64,000 nucleotides of DNA from Rufibacter sediminis (GTDB taxonomy: Bacteria; Bacteroidota; Bacteroidia; Cytophagales; Hymenobacteraceae). The notes beneath the pieces were generated by a model. That model was not told where the DNA came from. It did not search any database and saw only the letters and a list, made by a program, of their open reading frames with translations. Below are positions 8,771-18,356 of this stretch, in pieces. The DNA lies in NCBI RefSeq assembly GCF_014269285.1, contig NZ_JACOAF010000022.1:124001-188000 (forward strand). The letters run 5' to 3'. Position 1 is the stretch's first letter. Each line of letters opens with the position of its first letter. The translations under genes were made by a program, and so were the position numbers.

Positions 8771-9340
8771 CTACTGCCCCGCCTGTTCTTTTTTGATCCG
8801 CTGGTAATCTTTCAGATCGGCTTTGTTCTCCAAGGCCACGTATTCAGCCTGCAGGGCTTTTATTTTGGTGGCGTGCCGAAGAATGATGTCATCGTGCAGG
8901 GCTCTCTCCCGCTCGTTCAGGCGTTTGTAGACGGCATTGGCGTAGTCCCAATCCTCGGTGGTCCAGACTTCTTTGCGGTCTCGCACTTGTTGTAGGAAAT
9001 ACACGAAGGCATCGCGCAGGCTGTCGGCAGGCACTTGGGATAAGGTGCGATAGTTTCCCAGCAGTTCCTTTTCCATCTGGGCCTGTTTCCCGGCTACCGG
9101 ACCACGGGCCTCGCGCTGCTTCCGTTCGGCCCGTTGCTTGGCCAGGGCTCTTTGCGCTCCTTTCAGCTCATCCTTGGTCTTGGCCGCGGCGGCATTGGCT
9201 TTTTCATCCAGTTTCTCCAGTTCACTGGCAACGGCTTCTTCGCGCTGGCGGGGCGTGGTATCACAAGAAGTCACCAGGAAAGCCACCATCACCAATGGAA
9301 GCAGCGCTTGGCGTATAGAAAACTGATTTGCTCTTTTCAT
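8771..9340 (-). CDS. Lipoprotein of unknown function
   Basis: 189 residues with an SPII signal ending in LVTSC (Cys about residue 26). Next comes a charged helical stretch rich in Ala, Lys, Glu and Arg (residues 30-85), probably coiled coil, then a compact C-terminal domain with TEDWDYANAVYKRLNERE. I do not recognise the family. It likely sits in the periplasmic leaflet of the outer membrane. Single gene, divergent from DUF4385. Confidence 0.7.
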   Translation of the reverse strand: MKRANQFSIRQALLPLVMVAFLVTSCDTTPRQREEAVASELEKLDEKANAAAAKTKDELKGAQRALAKQRAERKQREARGPVAGKQAQMEKELLGNYRTLSQVPADSLRDAFVYFLQQVRDRKEVWTTEDWDYANAVYKRLNERERALHDDIILRHATKIKALQAEYVALENKADLKDYQRIKKEQAGQ

Positions 9341-9418
9341 AGTAGTAAAGGGTTGTAAAACCTCCCATACGCAAGCTAGGAAAGATTAGGTTCTTTCTTA
9401 GGCTCCGTAGAGACAAGC

Positions 9419-9949
9419 ATGGCAAAAAACGGCTTTAACTATTCCCTCGATTTTAAAACCACTGATTTCAGGCAACACCCGGAGCTGTACCGCGTGGGCG
9501 TGGGCGAGCAGGGCGTCTTGCTGGTGGAACCCTACAAAAGCGAACTCCTGCCCCATTGGAGATTCAAAAATGTGAAGGTGGCGCAGGCATCGGCTGAAAA
9601 GATTTACGGGTTGTTTGAGGAATACCTGAACCAACAAGACTTTGTGGGTGCCGACATGGCCCGGAAATTCCTGCAGATGGGCTTCACCCGCGCGCGCCGG
9701 TACGCTAATCACAAAGGCGGAAAGAAATACCAGGACTCCCCAGAAGCAAAAAACGAAGGATTACCCTATCCTTACTCTTCGGGAAGCGCAAATAAAGGCA
9801 ACCCCATCCTTCCGCAGGAGGCCGATGCCCTCACGAACGAGAAAGCCCAGGCGGCCGCCATTTTCAAAGGCTACTGGTTCAGAGCCAAAGACCACCCCGA
9901 GTACCTTCGGCAGAAACAGGCGTTCAGAAATCAATATTACGAGCAGTAG
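9419..9949 (+). CDS. DUF4385 domain-containing protein
   Basis: 176 residues, with the DUF4385 pattern throughout: FNYSLDFKTTDFRQHPELYR, GEQGVLLVEPYKSELLPHWR, then FVGADMARKFLQMGFTRARR and the late FKGYWFRAKDHPEY. It has no signal peptide, so it is probably cytoplasmic. The family is widespread and uncharacterised. Single gene, convergent with dsbD. Confidence 0.85.
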   Translation: MAKNGFNYSLDFKTTDFRQHPELYRVGVGEQGVLLVEPYKSELLPHWRFKNVKVAQASAEKIYGLFEEYLNQQDFVGADMARKFLQMGFTRARRYANHKGGKKYQDSPEAKNEGLPYPYSSGSANKGNPILPQEADALTNEKAQAAAIFKGYWFRAKDHPEYLRQKQAFRNQYYEQ

Positions 9950-9950
9950 C

Positions 9951-9985
9951 TTTTTGGGCCTGTTTTCAGGAAACAGGCCTAAAAC
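9951..9985. repeat. GTTT palindrome
   Basis: TTTTTGGGCCTGTTTTCAGG / AAACAGGCCTAAAAC, one base after the DUF4385 stop codon. Confidence 0.8.
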
Positions 9986-9987
9986 AA

Positions 9988-10013
9988 AAAAGCCCCGGCA
10001 GAACCGAGGCTTT
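9988..10013. terminator. Terminator between DUF4385 and dsbD
   Basis: AAAGCCCCGG / CCGAGGCTTT stem with A-rich and T-rich flanks, between convergent genes. Confidence 0.7.
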
Positions 10014-10031
10014 CTTATCATGAACCGTCGT

Positions 10032-12257
10032 TTACTGAACGGCCATTTTTGCTTTGTGGGCCGCTACGCCAGCATCCAGGAACTGAATGAAGTTCTGCAC
10101 ATTTGGCTCATAGGCGATGGGCTGAACCAGCTGGTTCTCGTTGGCGTCCATGAGCACGTAATACGGCTGGGCGTTCACGTTGAACTTGGTGATCTGGTAA
10201 TCGGCGTATTTTTTACCCAGGGTGGTTTTCTGTTTCTGGTCGTAGGTGCTGGTGTACCACTCGCTCTGTGGCAGTTCGCTTTTATCGTCTACGTACAAAG
10301 CCACAATCACGAAATTTTCGCGCAGGCGTTTCAGCACCTCGGGGTCTGACCACACGTTGGCTTCCATCTCGCGGCAGTTGACGCAACCGTGGCCGGTGAA
10401 ATCCACGAAAATGGGTTTGCCTTGCTCCTGGGCGCATTTCTTGGCCTGCTCCAGGTCAAAGTAGCCTTGCAGATTATGCGGCAGGGTGAGGAAATCGGCG
10501 TACTTAGGGGTTTCGCAGATAGTGTTGGCAGTAGTTCCAGTGGAAGCCACGCCAGCCGACATATCAAAATCCTGCGTGGCCTGAGGGGGCAAATATCCGG
10601 CTAAAGCTTTCAGGGGCGCGCCAAACATGCCCGGTATCATGTACACCACAAACGCAAAAGTAGCCACCGCGAACAACAGGCGCGGCACGCTCAAATAAGG
10701 CAGGTCTGAGTCATGCGAGAACTTGAGTTTGCCCAGCAGGTACACGCCCATCAGGGAGAAAATCACAATCCAGAGTGCCAGGTAAATCTCGCGGTCCAGC
10801 AGGCGCCAGTGGTACACCTGATCCGCGATGCTCAGAAACTTGAGGGCCAGGGCCAACTCAATGAACCCCAGACACACCTTCACCGAATTAAGCCATCCGC
10901 CGGACTTAGGCAGGGAACCCAGCCAGTTGGGAAAAATGGCGAACAAGGTAAACGGCAGCGCAAAGGCCATGGAGTACGCAAACATGCCCGAGATCGGCTT
11001 CAGGGTCTCACCGCCCGCTGACATCACCAACAGCGAACCCACAATGGGGCCGGTGCAGGAGAACGACACCAATACCAGCGTGATCGCCATGAAGAACACC
11101 CCGTAATAACCGCCTTTGTCGGCCTGGGCATCGGCTTTGTTCACGAGCCAGTGCGGCAGCGTGATCTCAAACATGCCCAGAAAAGACATGGCAAACAGCA
11201 GAAACACCACAAAGAACAGCAGGTTGGGAAACCAGTGCGTACTCAGGAAGTTCGCCACCTCGGGGCCCGCCAGTTTGGCCACCAACGTCCCGATGAGGGT
11301 GTAAAACGCGATGATGGACAAGCCGTACACCAGCGCCTTGAGGATGCCCTTGGCCCGGTTGGCACTGCCCCCGGTGAAGAAGGTAACCGTCATGGGAATC
11401 ATGGGGAACACGCAGGGCGTCAGCAGCGCGATGAGACCAGACAAAAAGGCCCCCAGCATGAACTCCCAAAGCCCGATGGGCGCCACACCCGCCGAAATAG
11501 AGGAAACACCCGCCAACGCAGGCTGCGCCTCAGGTTCAGGCGCAAGCACGGTGCCACTGTCAGTAGCCTCCGGGAAGGCCGTCACGGGCATATCTGGAGT
11601 TAGAAGCGATGTATCGGCAGCAGTCGAGGTTGTACTGGGCGTTGCCGGCGCAATGGCAGTTCCGGCCGGGCCGGTGGCGCTTACGCCGGGCGCGGGCGCA
11701 TCAGGCGCGGGGGTTGTTCCGCCGTTGTTGGTTCCGGCGGCTGGTTCTGGCGTATTGGACGGGGCCGCGCCGGGCAGCACCTTGATCTGGGTGAAGTTGA
11801 AATCGCCCTCGCCGGGAATACACTGGCCGTTCACCTCAGAGCACACCTGGTACTCATAGCTTCCTTTCACCACCAGCGTGGGTTGCAGCACTTTGATCCG
11901 TTGCCGAAACTGGGCCGTTTTCACGAAATAAGTGTATTCGCCGCCCCAGGTCTGGTCAAACTTCTTCTTGGGGTTCACAGGCTTGATCTTGCCCACCAAC
12001 GCGTACGACGGGTGTTTCTGGAAAGTGAAGGTGGTGACAATGGGCCCCAAATCCGGGTCAAAGTCTGAGGAGTAGAGGTACCACTCCGGGATGATCTTTG
12101 CGTTGAAGATGAGCTCCACCTCCTCGCCTACCTTCACCTCGGCCGCCGATACGTCATGGCTCCACGTGGAAGGCTTGAGTACCTGGGCCTGCGCCGACAG
12201 GATGAAAAAGAACAAGGTGAGCAGTAAGCCGCCACCGCGTTGCCAAACTATTTTCAT
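10032..12257 (-). CDS. dsbD: Thiol:disulfide interchange protein DsbD
   Basis: 741 residues in three parts. After the signal peptide comes an N-terminal periplasmic DsbD-alpha/DsbC-like domain (residues 25-165, with CSEVNGQCIPG). A Pro/Ala/Thr linker follows (165-255). The eight-helix CcdA-like membrane domain spans about 262-535, with LLTPCVFPMIPMTV and SFSCTGPIVGSLLV carrying the electron-relay cysteines. The thioredoxin-like C-terminal domain has GCVNCRE, with Cys625 and Cys628. It moves reducing power from cytoplasmic thioredoxin to the periplasm for cytochrome maturation and disulfide isomerisation. trxA lies 5 kb away. Confidence 0.93.
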   Translation of the reverse strand: MKIVWQRGGGLLLTLFFFILSAQAQVLKPSTWSHDVSAAEVKVGEEVELIFNAKIIPEWYLYSSDFDPDLGPIVTTFTFQKHPSYALVGKIKPVNPKKKFDQTWGGEYTYFVKTAQFRQRIKVLQPTLVVKGSYEYQVCSEVNGQCIPGEGDFNFTQIKVLPGAAPSNTPEPAAGTNNGGTTPAPDAPAPGVSATGPAGTAIAPATPSTTSTAADTSLLTPDMPVTAFPEATDSGTVLAPEPEAQPALAGVSSISAGVAPIGLWEFMLGAFLSGLIALLTPCVFPMIPMTVTFFTGGSANRAKGILKALVYGLSIIAFYTLIGTLVAKLAGPEVANFLSTHWFPNLLFFVVFLLFAMSFLGMFEITLPHWLVNKADAQADKGGYYGVFFMAITLVLVSFSCTGPIVGSLLVMSAGGETLKPISGMFAYSMAFALPFTLFAIFPNWLGSLPKSGGWLNSVKVCLGFIELALALKFLSIADQVYHWRLLDREIYLALWIVIFSLMGVYLLGKLKFSHDSDLPYLSVPRLLFAVATFAFVVYMIPGMFGAPLKALAGYLPPQATQDFDMSAGVASTGTTANTICETPKYADFLTLPHNLQGYFDLEQAKKCAQEQGKPIFVDFTGHGCVNCREMEANVWSDPEVLKRLRENFVIVALYVDDKSELPQSEWYTSTYDQKQKTTLGKKYADYQITKFNVNAQPYYVLMDANENQLVQPIAYEPNVQNFIQFLDAGVAAHKAKMAVQ

Positions 12258-12474
12258 TTGTTTTTTAGCTTCTGAATAAAGAAGGGCAAATTACTACAAA
12301 TCCCCCGTAAACCCGAACATACCAGCACAAACCCCGCTGATTAACCAGGAGAGAACCTTACTTTCTGGCGCGGTTCACGTACAGGAAACGAACCCCAACA
12401 CTTTGATAGTGCCAATAAACCTTTAAATTTGATGCAAGTGACCCTTTTATACCCCTAAAGGGCCGCCTACAACT

Positions 12475-13785
12475 ATGATCCTGAATATATTTCTTACCGT
12501 TCTGCTAGTAGCACTGAATGGTTTTTTTGTGGCCGCCGAGTTCGCCCTGGTAAAAGTACGGGCCTCACAAATTGAGCTTCGGGCCCAGGCCGGCAACCAG
12601 CTGGCCAAGATCGCCTACCACATGATCGGGCACCTGGATGCCTATCTTTCCGCCACCCAATTGGGCATCACCCTGGCCTCGCTGGGCTTGGGTTGGATTG
12701 GCGAAGGCGTCGTTTCCGAGATTATCATTGAGATCATGCACGCCTTTGGTGCCGCCCCAGACCCGGTGCTGGCCCATAAGATTGCCTTGCCCATCTCCTT
12801 TGCGGTGATCACCGTTTTACACATCGTTTTCGGGGAACTGGCCCCAAAATCGCTGGCCATCCAACGGCCCGAGGCCACGACTTTGGCCGTAGCCATTCCG
12901 CTACGGATTGTGTATTACGTGCTACTTCCTTTCATCTGGGTACTGAACGGCTTCTCTAACTTTATCCTGAAGCGCGTGGGCATCACGCCTATGCACGGCT
13001 CTGAGGTGCACACCGCCGAGGAGTTGCGCCTGCTTTTTGAGCAAAGTGCCGAAAGCGGCGAGATTGGCGGCAGCCAGCAGGAGCTGATTGAAAACGTCTT
13101 TGAGTTCAACGAGCGCATGGTCAAGCAGATCATGGTGCCTCGCACCAAACTGGTGGCTCTGGACCTGGACTCTACCGAGCAGGAAATCTTTGAGGTGGTT
13201 TTCAACGAAGGCTACACCCGCATGCCCATCTACCGCGAGACCATTGACAACATTGTGGGCATTCTCTATGTGAAGGATCTGCTGGTGGTGCTGCGCGCCG
13301 GCGAGCAGGTGAACCTGGAGAAACTCATGCGCCAGGCCTACTTTGTGCCGGAAACCAAGAAAATCAGCCGTTTGCTCAAAGACTTCCAGCGCAACCGCAT
13401 GCACATTGCCGTGGTCTCAGACGAATTTGGCGGTACCTCGGGCATTGTCACCATCGAGGACATTATTGAGGAATTGGTGGGCGAGATCCAGGACGAGTAT
13501 GATGAGGAAGTACCGCTGGTGGAGAAACTGAACGACTTCGAGTTCAAGGTAGACACCTCGGCCTCTATTCTGGACGCGAACGATGACCTGCCCTACCCGC
13601 TCCCCGAGGGCGAGGACTACGAAACCGTGGGCGGTTACCTGAACATGATCTACGGCCGCATCCCTGAAATTGGCGAAACCGTGGTGCACGGCGTCTACGA
13701 ATTCAAGATCCTGGAGAAAACCGAACGCAACGTGGAATCAGTCCTGCTCACCGTCACCGAAGACAAACGCGACGATATCCTGTAA
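12475..13785 (+). CDS. CNNM/HlyC-CorC family transporter-like protein
   Basis: 436 residues: DUF21/CNNM membrane domain (about 1-195, beginning FLTVLLVALNGFFVAAEFAL), two CBS domains (about 215-335, with MVPRTKLVALD and GTSGIVTIEDIIEELVGEI), and a CorC/HlyC transporter-associated domain (about 345-430, with EDYETVGGYL). Relatives are implicated in Mg2+/Co2+ efflux; the older name hemolysin is misleading. Bacteroidota also have GldE in this superfamily, and without gldD beside it I do not assign that name. It is followed by a GTTT palindrome and a terminator. Confidence 0.9.
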   Translation: MILNIFLTVLLVALNGFFVAAEFALVKVRASQIELRAQAGNQLAKIAYHMIGHLDAYLSATQLGITLASLGLGWIGEGVVSEIIIEIMHAFGAAPDPVLAHKIALPISFAVITVLHIVFGELAPKSLAIQRPEATTLAVAIPLRIVYYVLLPFIWVLNGFSNFILKRVGITPMHGSEVHTAEELRLLFEQSAESGEIGGSQQELIENVFEFNERMVKQIMVPRTKLVALDLDSTEQEIFEVVFNEGYTRMPIYRETIDNIVGILYVKDLLVVLRAGEQVNLEKLMRQAYFVPETKKISRLLKDFQRNRMHIAVVSDEFGGTSGIVTIEDIIEELVGEIQDEYDEEVPLVEKLNDFEFKVDTSASILDANDDLPYPLPEGEDYETVGGYLNMIYGRIPEIGETVVHGVYEFKILEKTERNVESVLLTVTEDKRDDIL

Positions 13786-13788
13786 TCT

Positions 13789-13826
13789 CGTTTTAGGGCT
13801 TCTTTTCAGAAAACAGCCTTGAAACG
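13789..13826. repeat. GTTT palindrome
   Basis: CGTTTTAGGGCTTCTTTTC, A, GAAAACAGCCTTGAAACG, four bases after the stop codon. Confidence 0.8.
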
Positions 13827-13839
13827 GACTTATATACCT

Positions 13840-13871
13840 ACCTCCCGGCCATGGACCGGGAGGTATTTTTT
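13840..13871 (+). terminator. Terminator after the CNNM/CorC gene
   Basis: ACCTCCCGG / CCGGGAGGT stem followed by ATTTTTTTG. Confidence 0.85.
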
Positions 13872-14378
13872 TGCCCTGCCATTTCTATTCCAGCCTTTCG
13901 GCAGCCCCGAATAAGAAGGTGATGCTTTTCCGTTTTAGGGCCAGTTTTGTAAAAATCCTCTCAGAACAGAAATCCAACGATTGGGAGCCTGAAAGTGGAA
14001 GACCAGTTCAGATGCTTCATCGCTTCAGTTGCTTCGCTCCCACTTTGCTCCGATAACTTGGCTGCACCGCTCTGGGAGAGTTTTTCTATCCCACTATTCT
14101 CGCACAACGCCTGCCAGCCCCTGCTTACTTCTAACCAATCAGCAGAAAACCTGATGGTTAACCAGAAGTAACTTTCCTTATTTCCTGATAGACACCACCT
14201 AAAGAGACAACCGGAGCAAGCTGAGACGGCTAGTGACTATTTGCAGTTTCTACTCACAAACCGTCCGTATAAATACTAAGAAAGCTTTGTAGCTATAACC
14301 CAAAAGTGCTTTTGCACGTTCTTTTCACTAGTTAAAAAAGCAAAAAAGCTATATATTAATTCATCAGCATCTTCTTCT
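13872..14378. other. Long leader before the saccharide cluster
   Basis: About 500 bp with no supported gene. It holds a weak GTTT palindrome copy (13930-13970) and an AT-rich stretch from 14260 with AAAAGTGC/GCAC dyad symmetry near 14310. The cluster promoter is probably here, but no clean consensus was found. Confidence 0.4.
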
Positions 14379-15092
14379 ATGGTTCTAACCTCCTCCCCTA
14401 TTCAGGCGCCGGTAGCAGTGGTAAGTGGCGGAGCGTCTGGAATTGGGAAAGCCATCGCGGAAAAGCTGGCGGCAGCGGGCGCGCAGGTCATCGTGGCAGA
14501 TATCATCCCGGCAGAAGAAGGTTCTAAGATAGCGTATTTCCCCTGCAACGTCACCAAACCCGACGACATTACCGCGTTTTACGCCCACATTTCGGAAACA
14601 TACGGCCAACCAGATATTCTGGTGTGCTGCGCCGGGCAGGGCATCCACGAGAAACTCACTGAGGGCGATCCTGACAAATGGCAGGCCGTGCTGGACCTGA
14701 ACATCATGGGCGCGCTGCGGCTCATCCGGGCGTTCACGCCCGGCATGCTGGAGAAAGGCGCCGGTGACGTGGTCATCATCAGCTCCGTTTCGGCGGGCCA
14801 GCCTTATCCGTACGGTGGGGTGTACGCCGCCAGCAAAAGCGCTCTCAACATTCTGGCAGAGACCCTTCGGCAGGAAACCTTACCCACCCTGCGCGTGCTC
14901 ACGGTAGCGCCGGGTGTCACCCAGACCAGCTTTTTTGAGAACACCATTTCCGGCTATAACACAGTAGAATCCATCGGGTACGGAGCTTTAAGCCCGGAGG
15001 AGGTGGCCCAGACGGTGCTGTTTGCTTTAGAGCAACCGCGCCATGTCTCGTTGAACCACCTTACGGTACGCCCTACTCCCCAACCCTTTTAA
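14379..15092 (+). CDS. SDR family oxidoreductase
   Basis: 237 residues, classical short-chain dehydrogenase. The nucleotide-binding loop is SGGASGIGKAIA (residues 17-28), the catalytic Ser lies in ISSVSAG, and YAASKSALN gives the Tyr-xxx-Lys pair. The protein stops soon after the active site, so it is a minimal SDR. It is first in a tight + strand run (27 bp to the next gene), which suggests a sugar-modifying or ketone-reducing step in that pathway. Substrate unknown. Confidence 0.88.
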   Translation: MVLTSSPIQAPVAVVSGGASGIGKAIAEKLAAAGAQVIVADIIPAEEGSKIAYFPCNVTKPDDITAFYAHISETYGQPDILVCCAGQGIHEKLTEGDPDKWQAVLDLNIMGALRLIRAFTPGMLEKGAGDVVIISSVSAGQPYPYGGVYAASKSALNILAETLRQETLPTLRVLTVAPGVTQTSFFENTISGYNTVESIGYGALSPEEVAQTVLFALEQPRHVSLNHLTVRPTPQPF

Positions 15093-15119
15093 CCCCCTAT
15101 AAAAACACCCACTGACAAC

Positions 15120-16238
15120 ATGAAAAAGAAAGTCTTGATTACAGGCGGTGCCGGCTTCATTGGGTCGCACCTGGCAGATGAGCTGATCAATTTCGGATAT
15201 GAGGTACGCGCCTTAGATAACCTTTCTGAGCAGGTACACGGCAAAGACTGCGAACGCCCAGAATACCTGAACCCGGCCGTAGAGCTGCAGGTAGGTGACG
15301 TGCGCGACAAAGCCGCCGTGCTCAAAGCCCTGGAGGGTGTAGACGCGGTGTTCCACTTCGCCGCCATGGTGGGCGTGGGCCAGAGCATGTACGAGATCAA
15401 AGAATATACTGATGTGAACAACATCGGGACGGCCGTTCTGCTGGAGTGCCTCATTGAGAAACCGGTGAGCAAACTGGTGGTGGCTTCCAGCATGAGCATC
15501 TACGGCGAAGGAATGTATACCTCTTCCACCGGTGAAAAGGTGATTGCCGCCGAGCGGGGCCTGGAGCAGCTGAAGGCCGGTGACTGGGAACTGAAAGGCG
15601 AAAAAGGCGATGTGCTGACGCCCGTGGCTACACCAGAGTCCAAGATCCCGTGCCTGTCCTCGGTGTACGCGCTGTCTAAATATGACCAGGAGCGCCTTTG
15701 CCTCATGGTGGGCCGCGCCTATAACATCCCAACGGTGGCCATGCGCTTCTTCAACGTGTACGGCACGCGGCAGGCGCTTTCCAACCCGTACACCGGCGTG
15801 CTGGCTATCTTCGCCTCGCGCTTCCTGAACAACAACGCGCCTATGATCTTCGAGGACGGAAACCAGCAACGTGATTTCGTGCACGTGCGCGACGTGGCGT
15901 TGGCCTGCCGCCTGGCCATGGAGAAAGAAGAAGCCAATGGGCAGGTCTTCAACGTGGGTAGCGGCAACAACTACACCATCAAGGAAATTGGCGAGCGTCT
16001 GGCCGAAGTCATGGGCAAGCAAGACCTCATGCCGGAGATCACCGGCAAGTACCGTGTGGGCGACATCCGCCATTGCTACGCCGACATCAGCCTGGCGCAA
16101 AACGTGTTAGGTTTCTACCCGCAGGTAGAATTCAACAGCGGTTTAGCAGAACTAGCCGACTGGCTGGAAGGACAGATTGCCTACGACCGCGTCAATGAGG
16201 CGAGCGCCGAGTTAGCCGCCCGTGGCTTGACCGTGTAA
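15120..16238 (+). CDS. NAD-dependent NDP-sugar epimerase/dehydratase
   Basis: 372 residues, extended SDR. It has GGAGFIGSH at residues 8-16, FHFAAMVGVG, a serine in SSMSIYGEG, and YALSKYDQE as Tyr-xxx-Lys, then MRFFNVYGTRQ and DFVHVRDVA. These are hallmarks of the GalE/RmlB-like NDP-sugar group. An insertion around residues 140-180 (containing EKVIAAERGLEQ) resembles dTDP-rhamnose 4-epimerase-like members, but I cannot fix the substrate. It lies 45 bp upstream of the fusion gene and is probably co-transcribed. Confidence 0.85.
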   Translation: MKKKVLITGGAGFIGSHLADELINFGYEVRALDNLSEQVHGKDCERPEYLNPAVELQVGDVRDKAAVLKALEGVDAVFHFAAMVGVGQSMYEIKEYTDVNNIGTAVLLECLIEKPVSKLVVASSMSIYGEGMYTSSTGEKVIAAERGLEQLKAGDWELKGEKGDVLTPVATPESKIPCLSSVYALSKYDQERLCLMVGRAYNIPTVAMRFFNVYGTRQALSNPYTGVLAIFASRFLNNNAPMIFEDGNQQRDFVHVRDVALACRLAMEKEEANGQVFNVGSGNNYTIKEIGERLAEVMGKQDLMPEITGKYRVGDIRHCYADISLAQNVLGFYPQVEFNSGLAELADWLEGQIAYDRVNEASAELAARGLTV

Positions 16239-16242
16239 CCCT

Positions 16243-16282
16243 GCGTTACCGGCCTGTTTTTCCAAAAGAAGCTTAAAAACGC
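16243..16282. repeat. GTTT palindrome, degenerate copy inside an operon
   Basis: GCGTTACCGGCCTGTTTTTC, then AAAAGAAGCTTAAAAACGC. It fills the 45-bp gap between two cluster genes and ends at the ATG of the fusion gene, so at this site it is unlikely to be a full terminator. Confidence 0.6.
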
Positions 16283-16283
16283 T

Positions 16284-18347
16284 ATGACTAAAACCGCAAA
16301 ATCTCAACCTTCACATACTCCCCTCGCCGCCCCCACCATCGGCTTGGTAGAATGGTTCCAGCCTGGTGAGCATGCCCGCGTGGAGAAAGTGCTCGCGGAG
16401 CTCAAGGAGTTAGGCGTCACGGAACTGCGCACCGGCATCTCCTGGGCCGACTATTACACCCCCCAAGGCAAGGAGTGGTACAGCTGGCTCATCCCCACGC
16501 TGGCCAAGCAAGTGCAGGTACTGCCTTGCTTTCTCTACACGCCGCCCTCTTTGGGCGTAGCTTCTAAAACCTCTTCGCCGCCCCGAGACCTCAAGGCGTA
16601 CGCCGATTTCCTGGACGTGATCATCACCGACCTGGGCGCGCATTTTGAGTGGGTGGAGCTCTGGAACGAGCCCAACAACAAAGTAGAATATGACTACACC
16701 TTAGACCAGAACTGGTTTAAATTCGCGGAGATGGTGGGCGGCGCGGCGCATTGGGCCAAACAACGCGGCAAGAAAACCGTGCTGGGCGGCATGAGCCCCA
16801 TTGACCCCAACTGGCTGCAACTCATGTTTGACCGCGGCGTGATGCAGTACATTGACGCGGTGGGCATTCACGGGTTCCCCGATGTCTTTGACCAGCAATG
16901 GGAAGGCTGGGAAACCAACATCGCCAAAGTGCGCGAGGTACTGAACCGCAACAACTCCAAAGCCGAGCTCTGGATCACCGAAGCCGGTTTCTCTACCTGG
17001 CAGCACGACGAGTTCAAGCAGTTCCAGGAGTTCCGTAACGTCTGCAAAGCCCCGGTAAACAAAGTATACTGGTACAGCCTGCACGACCTGGATCAGGACC
17101 GCGACACCGTAGGCGGGTTTCACGTGGATGACCGCGAATACTTCTTCGGGCTGAAGCAAACCGATGGCTCTCCCAAGCTTCTTTACAGATTATGGGCCGA
17201 AAACGGCTTAGACGGGCTGGACAAGTTCTCCTTCATCCGCCGCAAAACCGATTTCACAGACCAGGAGCGCTACTCCGTGGTAACCGGCGGGGCCGGATTC
17301 GTGGGCACCAACTTAGCCAAGCGCCTGCTGGAGCAAGGCAAACGCGTCCTGATTTTCGATAACCTTTCCCGCACCGGGGTAGAGCGCAACCTCCAGTGGC
17401 TGCACCAGAACTACGGCGACAAGCTGGAAGTCTACGTAGGAGACATCCGTGATTTGCAAGCCGTAAAACGCGTCATGAGATACGCCAATGAGGTGTACCA
17501 CTTTGCCGCACAGGTAGCGGTGACCACTTCACTCACTGGACCCATTCAGGACTTTGAAATCAACGCCCGGGGCGTGGTGAACGTGCTGGAAGCCATCCGG
17601 GCACAGAAAACTCCTCCTCCATTGGTATTCACGTCTACGAACAAAGTGTACGGCGGCCTGGAGGATCTGCGCTTCATCTCCAATGAAACCCGCTACAACC
17701 CGTCAGACAAGAATATCAAGGCCAACGGCATTTCTGAGGCCCGTCCGCTGGACTTCCATAGCCCCTATGGCTGCTCCAAAGGTGCCGCCGATCAGTACGT
17801 GGTCGATTACGCCCGTACCTATGGCATCCCGGCCGTGGTGTTTAGGATGAGCTGCATCTACGGCCCGCACCAATACGGCAACGAAGACCAGGGCTGGGTA
17901 GCGCACTTCGCCATCCGGGCCATCGAGAACAAAGCCATCAGCATCTACGGCGATGGCAAGCAGGTACGCGACATTCTCTTCGTAGAGGATTTAGTGGACG
18001 CTTTCCTGCTGGCCCAAGAGAACATGCAGGACCTGTCTGGTCAGGCTTTCAACATTGGCGGCGGCGTGAAGAACACCACCAGCTTGCTGGAGTTGCTGGA
18101 TTTGATTGGCACCTACCGCGGCAAGAAAGTGAACCTGAGCTTCGGTGACTGGCGCCCCGGTGATCAACACTATTATGTGTCTGACATCCGCAAGTTCCAC
18201 GAGGCCACCGGCTGGTACCCTAAAAACAGCGTGCAGGAAGGTGTAGCCAAACTCTATCAATGGCTGTGCGAGACCAGAGGCATTGAGGTCTCTCTCAAGG
18301 CGCCCGTAGCTGTTGAACAAGAAACCGATAACGTAGCAGTAGCCTAA
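16284..18347 (+). CDS. Glycosidase-like TIM barrel fused to NDP-sugar epimerase
   Basis: 687 residues with two enzymes in one chain. Residues about 18-310 form a clan GH-A (GH39/GH5-like) barrel: start IGLVEWFQPGEH, acid/base candidate Glu129 in LWNEPNN, nucleophile candidate Glu243 in WITEAGFS. Residues about 338-665 form an extended SDR like CDP-paratose 2-epimerase: TGGAGFVGTN (about 343-352), FTSTNKVYG, Tyr495-xxx-Lys499 in PYGCSKG, and RMSCIYGPHQYG. Nine bp separate it from the next gene. The fusion suggests that a glycoside is cut or transferred and its sugar nucleotide epimerised in one pathway. No signal peptide, so cytoplasmic. Reaction unknown. Confidence 0.82.
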   Translation: MTKTAKSQPSHTPLAAPTIGLVEWFQPGEHARVEKVLAELKELGVTELRTGISWADYYTPQGKEWYSWLIPTLAKQVQVLPCFLYTPPSLGVASKTSSPPRDLKAYADFLDVIITDLGAHFEWVELWNEPNNKVEYDYTLDQNWFKFAEMVGGAAHWAKQRGKKTVLGGMSPIDPNWLQLMFDRGVMQYIDAVGIHGFPDVFDQQWEGWETNIAKVREVLNRNNSKAELWITEAGFSTWQHDEFKQFQEFRNVCKAPVNKVYWYSLHDLDQDRDTVGGFHVDDREYFFGLKQTDGSPKLLYRLWAENGLDGLDKFSFIRRKTDFTDQERYSVVTGGAGFVGTNLAKRLLEQGKRVLIFDNLSRTGVERNLQWLHQNYGDKLEVYVGDIRDLQAVKRVMRYANEVYHFAAQVAVTTSLTGPIQDFEINARGVVNVLEAIRAQKTPPPLVFTSTNKVYGGLEDLRFISNETRYNPSDKNIKANGISEARPLDFHSPYGCSKGAADQYVVDYARTYGIPAVVFRMSCIYGPHQYGNEDQGWVAHFAIRAIENKAISIYGDGKQVRDILFVEDLVDAFLLAQENMQDLSGQAFNIGGGVKNTTSLLELLDLIGTYRGKKVNLSFGDWRPGDQHYYVSDIRKFHEATGWYPKNSVQEGVAKLYQWLCETRGIEVSLKAPVAVEQETDNVAVA

Positions 18348-18356
18348 TACCCTATC

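Noticed and set aside
11151-11603. Long open frame antisense to dsbD
   Set aside because: It is a shadow of the dsbD membrane region; composition is basic and low-complexity.
15213-16100. 295-codon open frame antisense to the epimerase
   Set aside because: The sense strand encodes a clear SDR. The antisense frame is His/Val-rich, as expected from the codon bias of this GC-rich gene.
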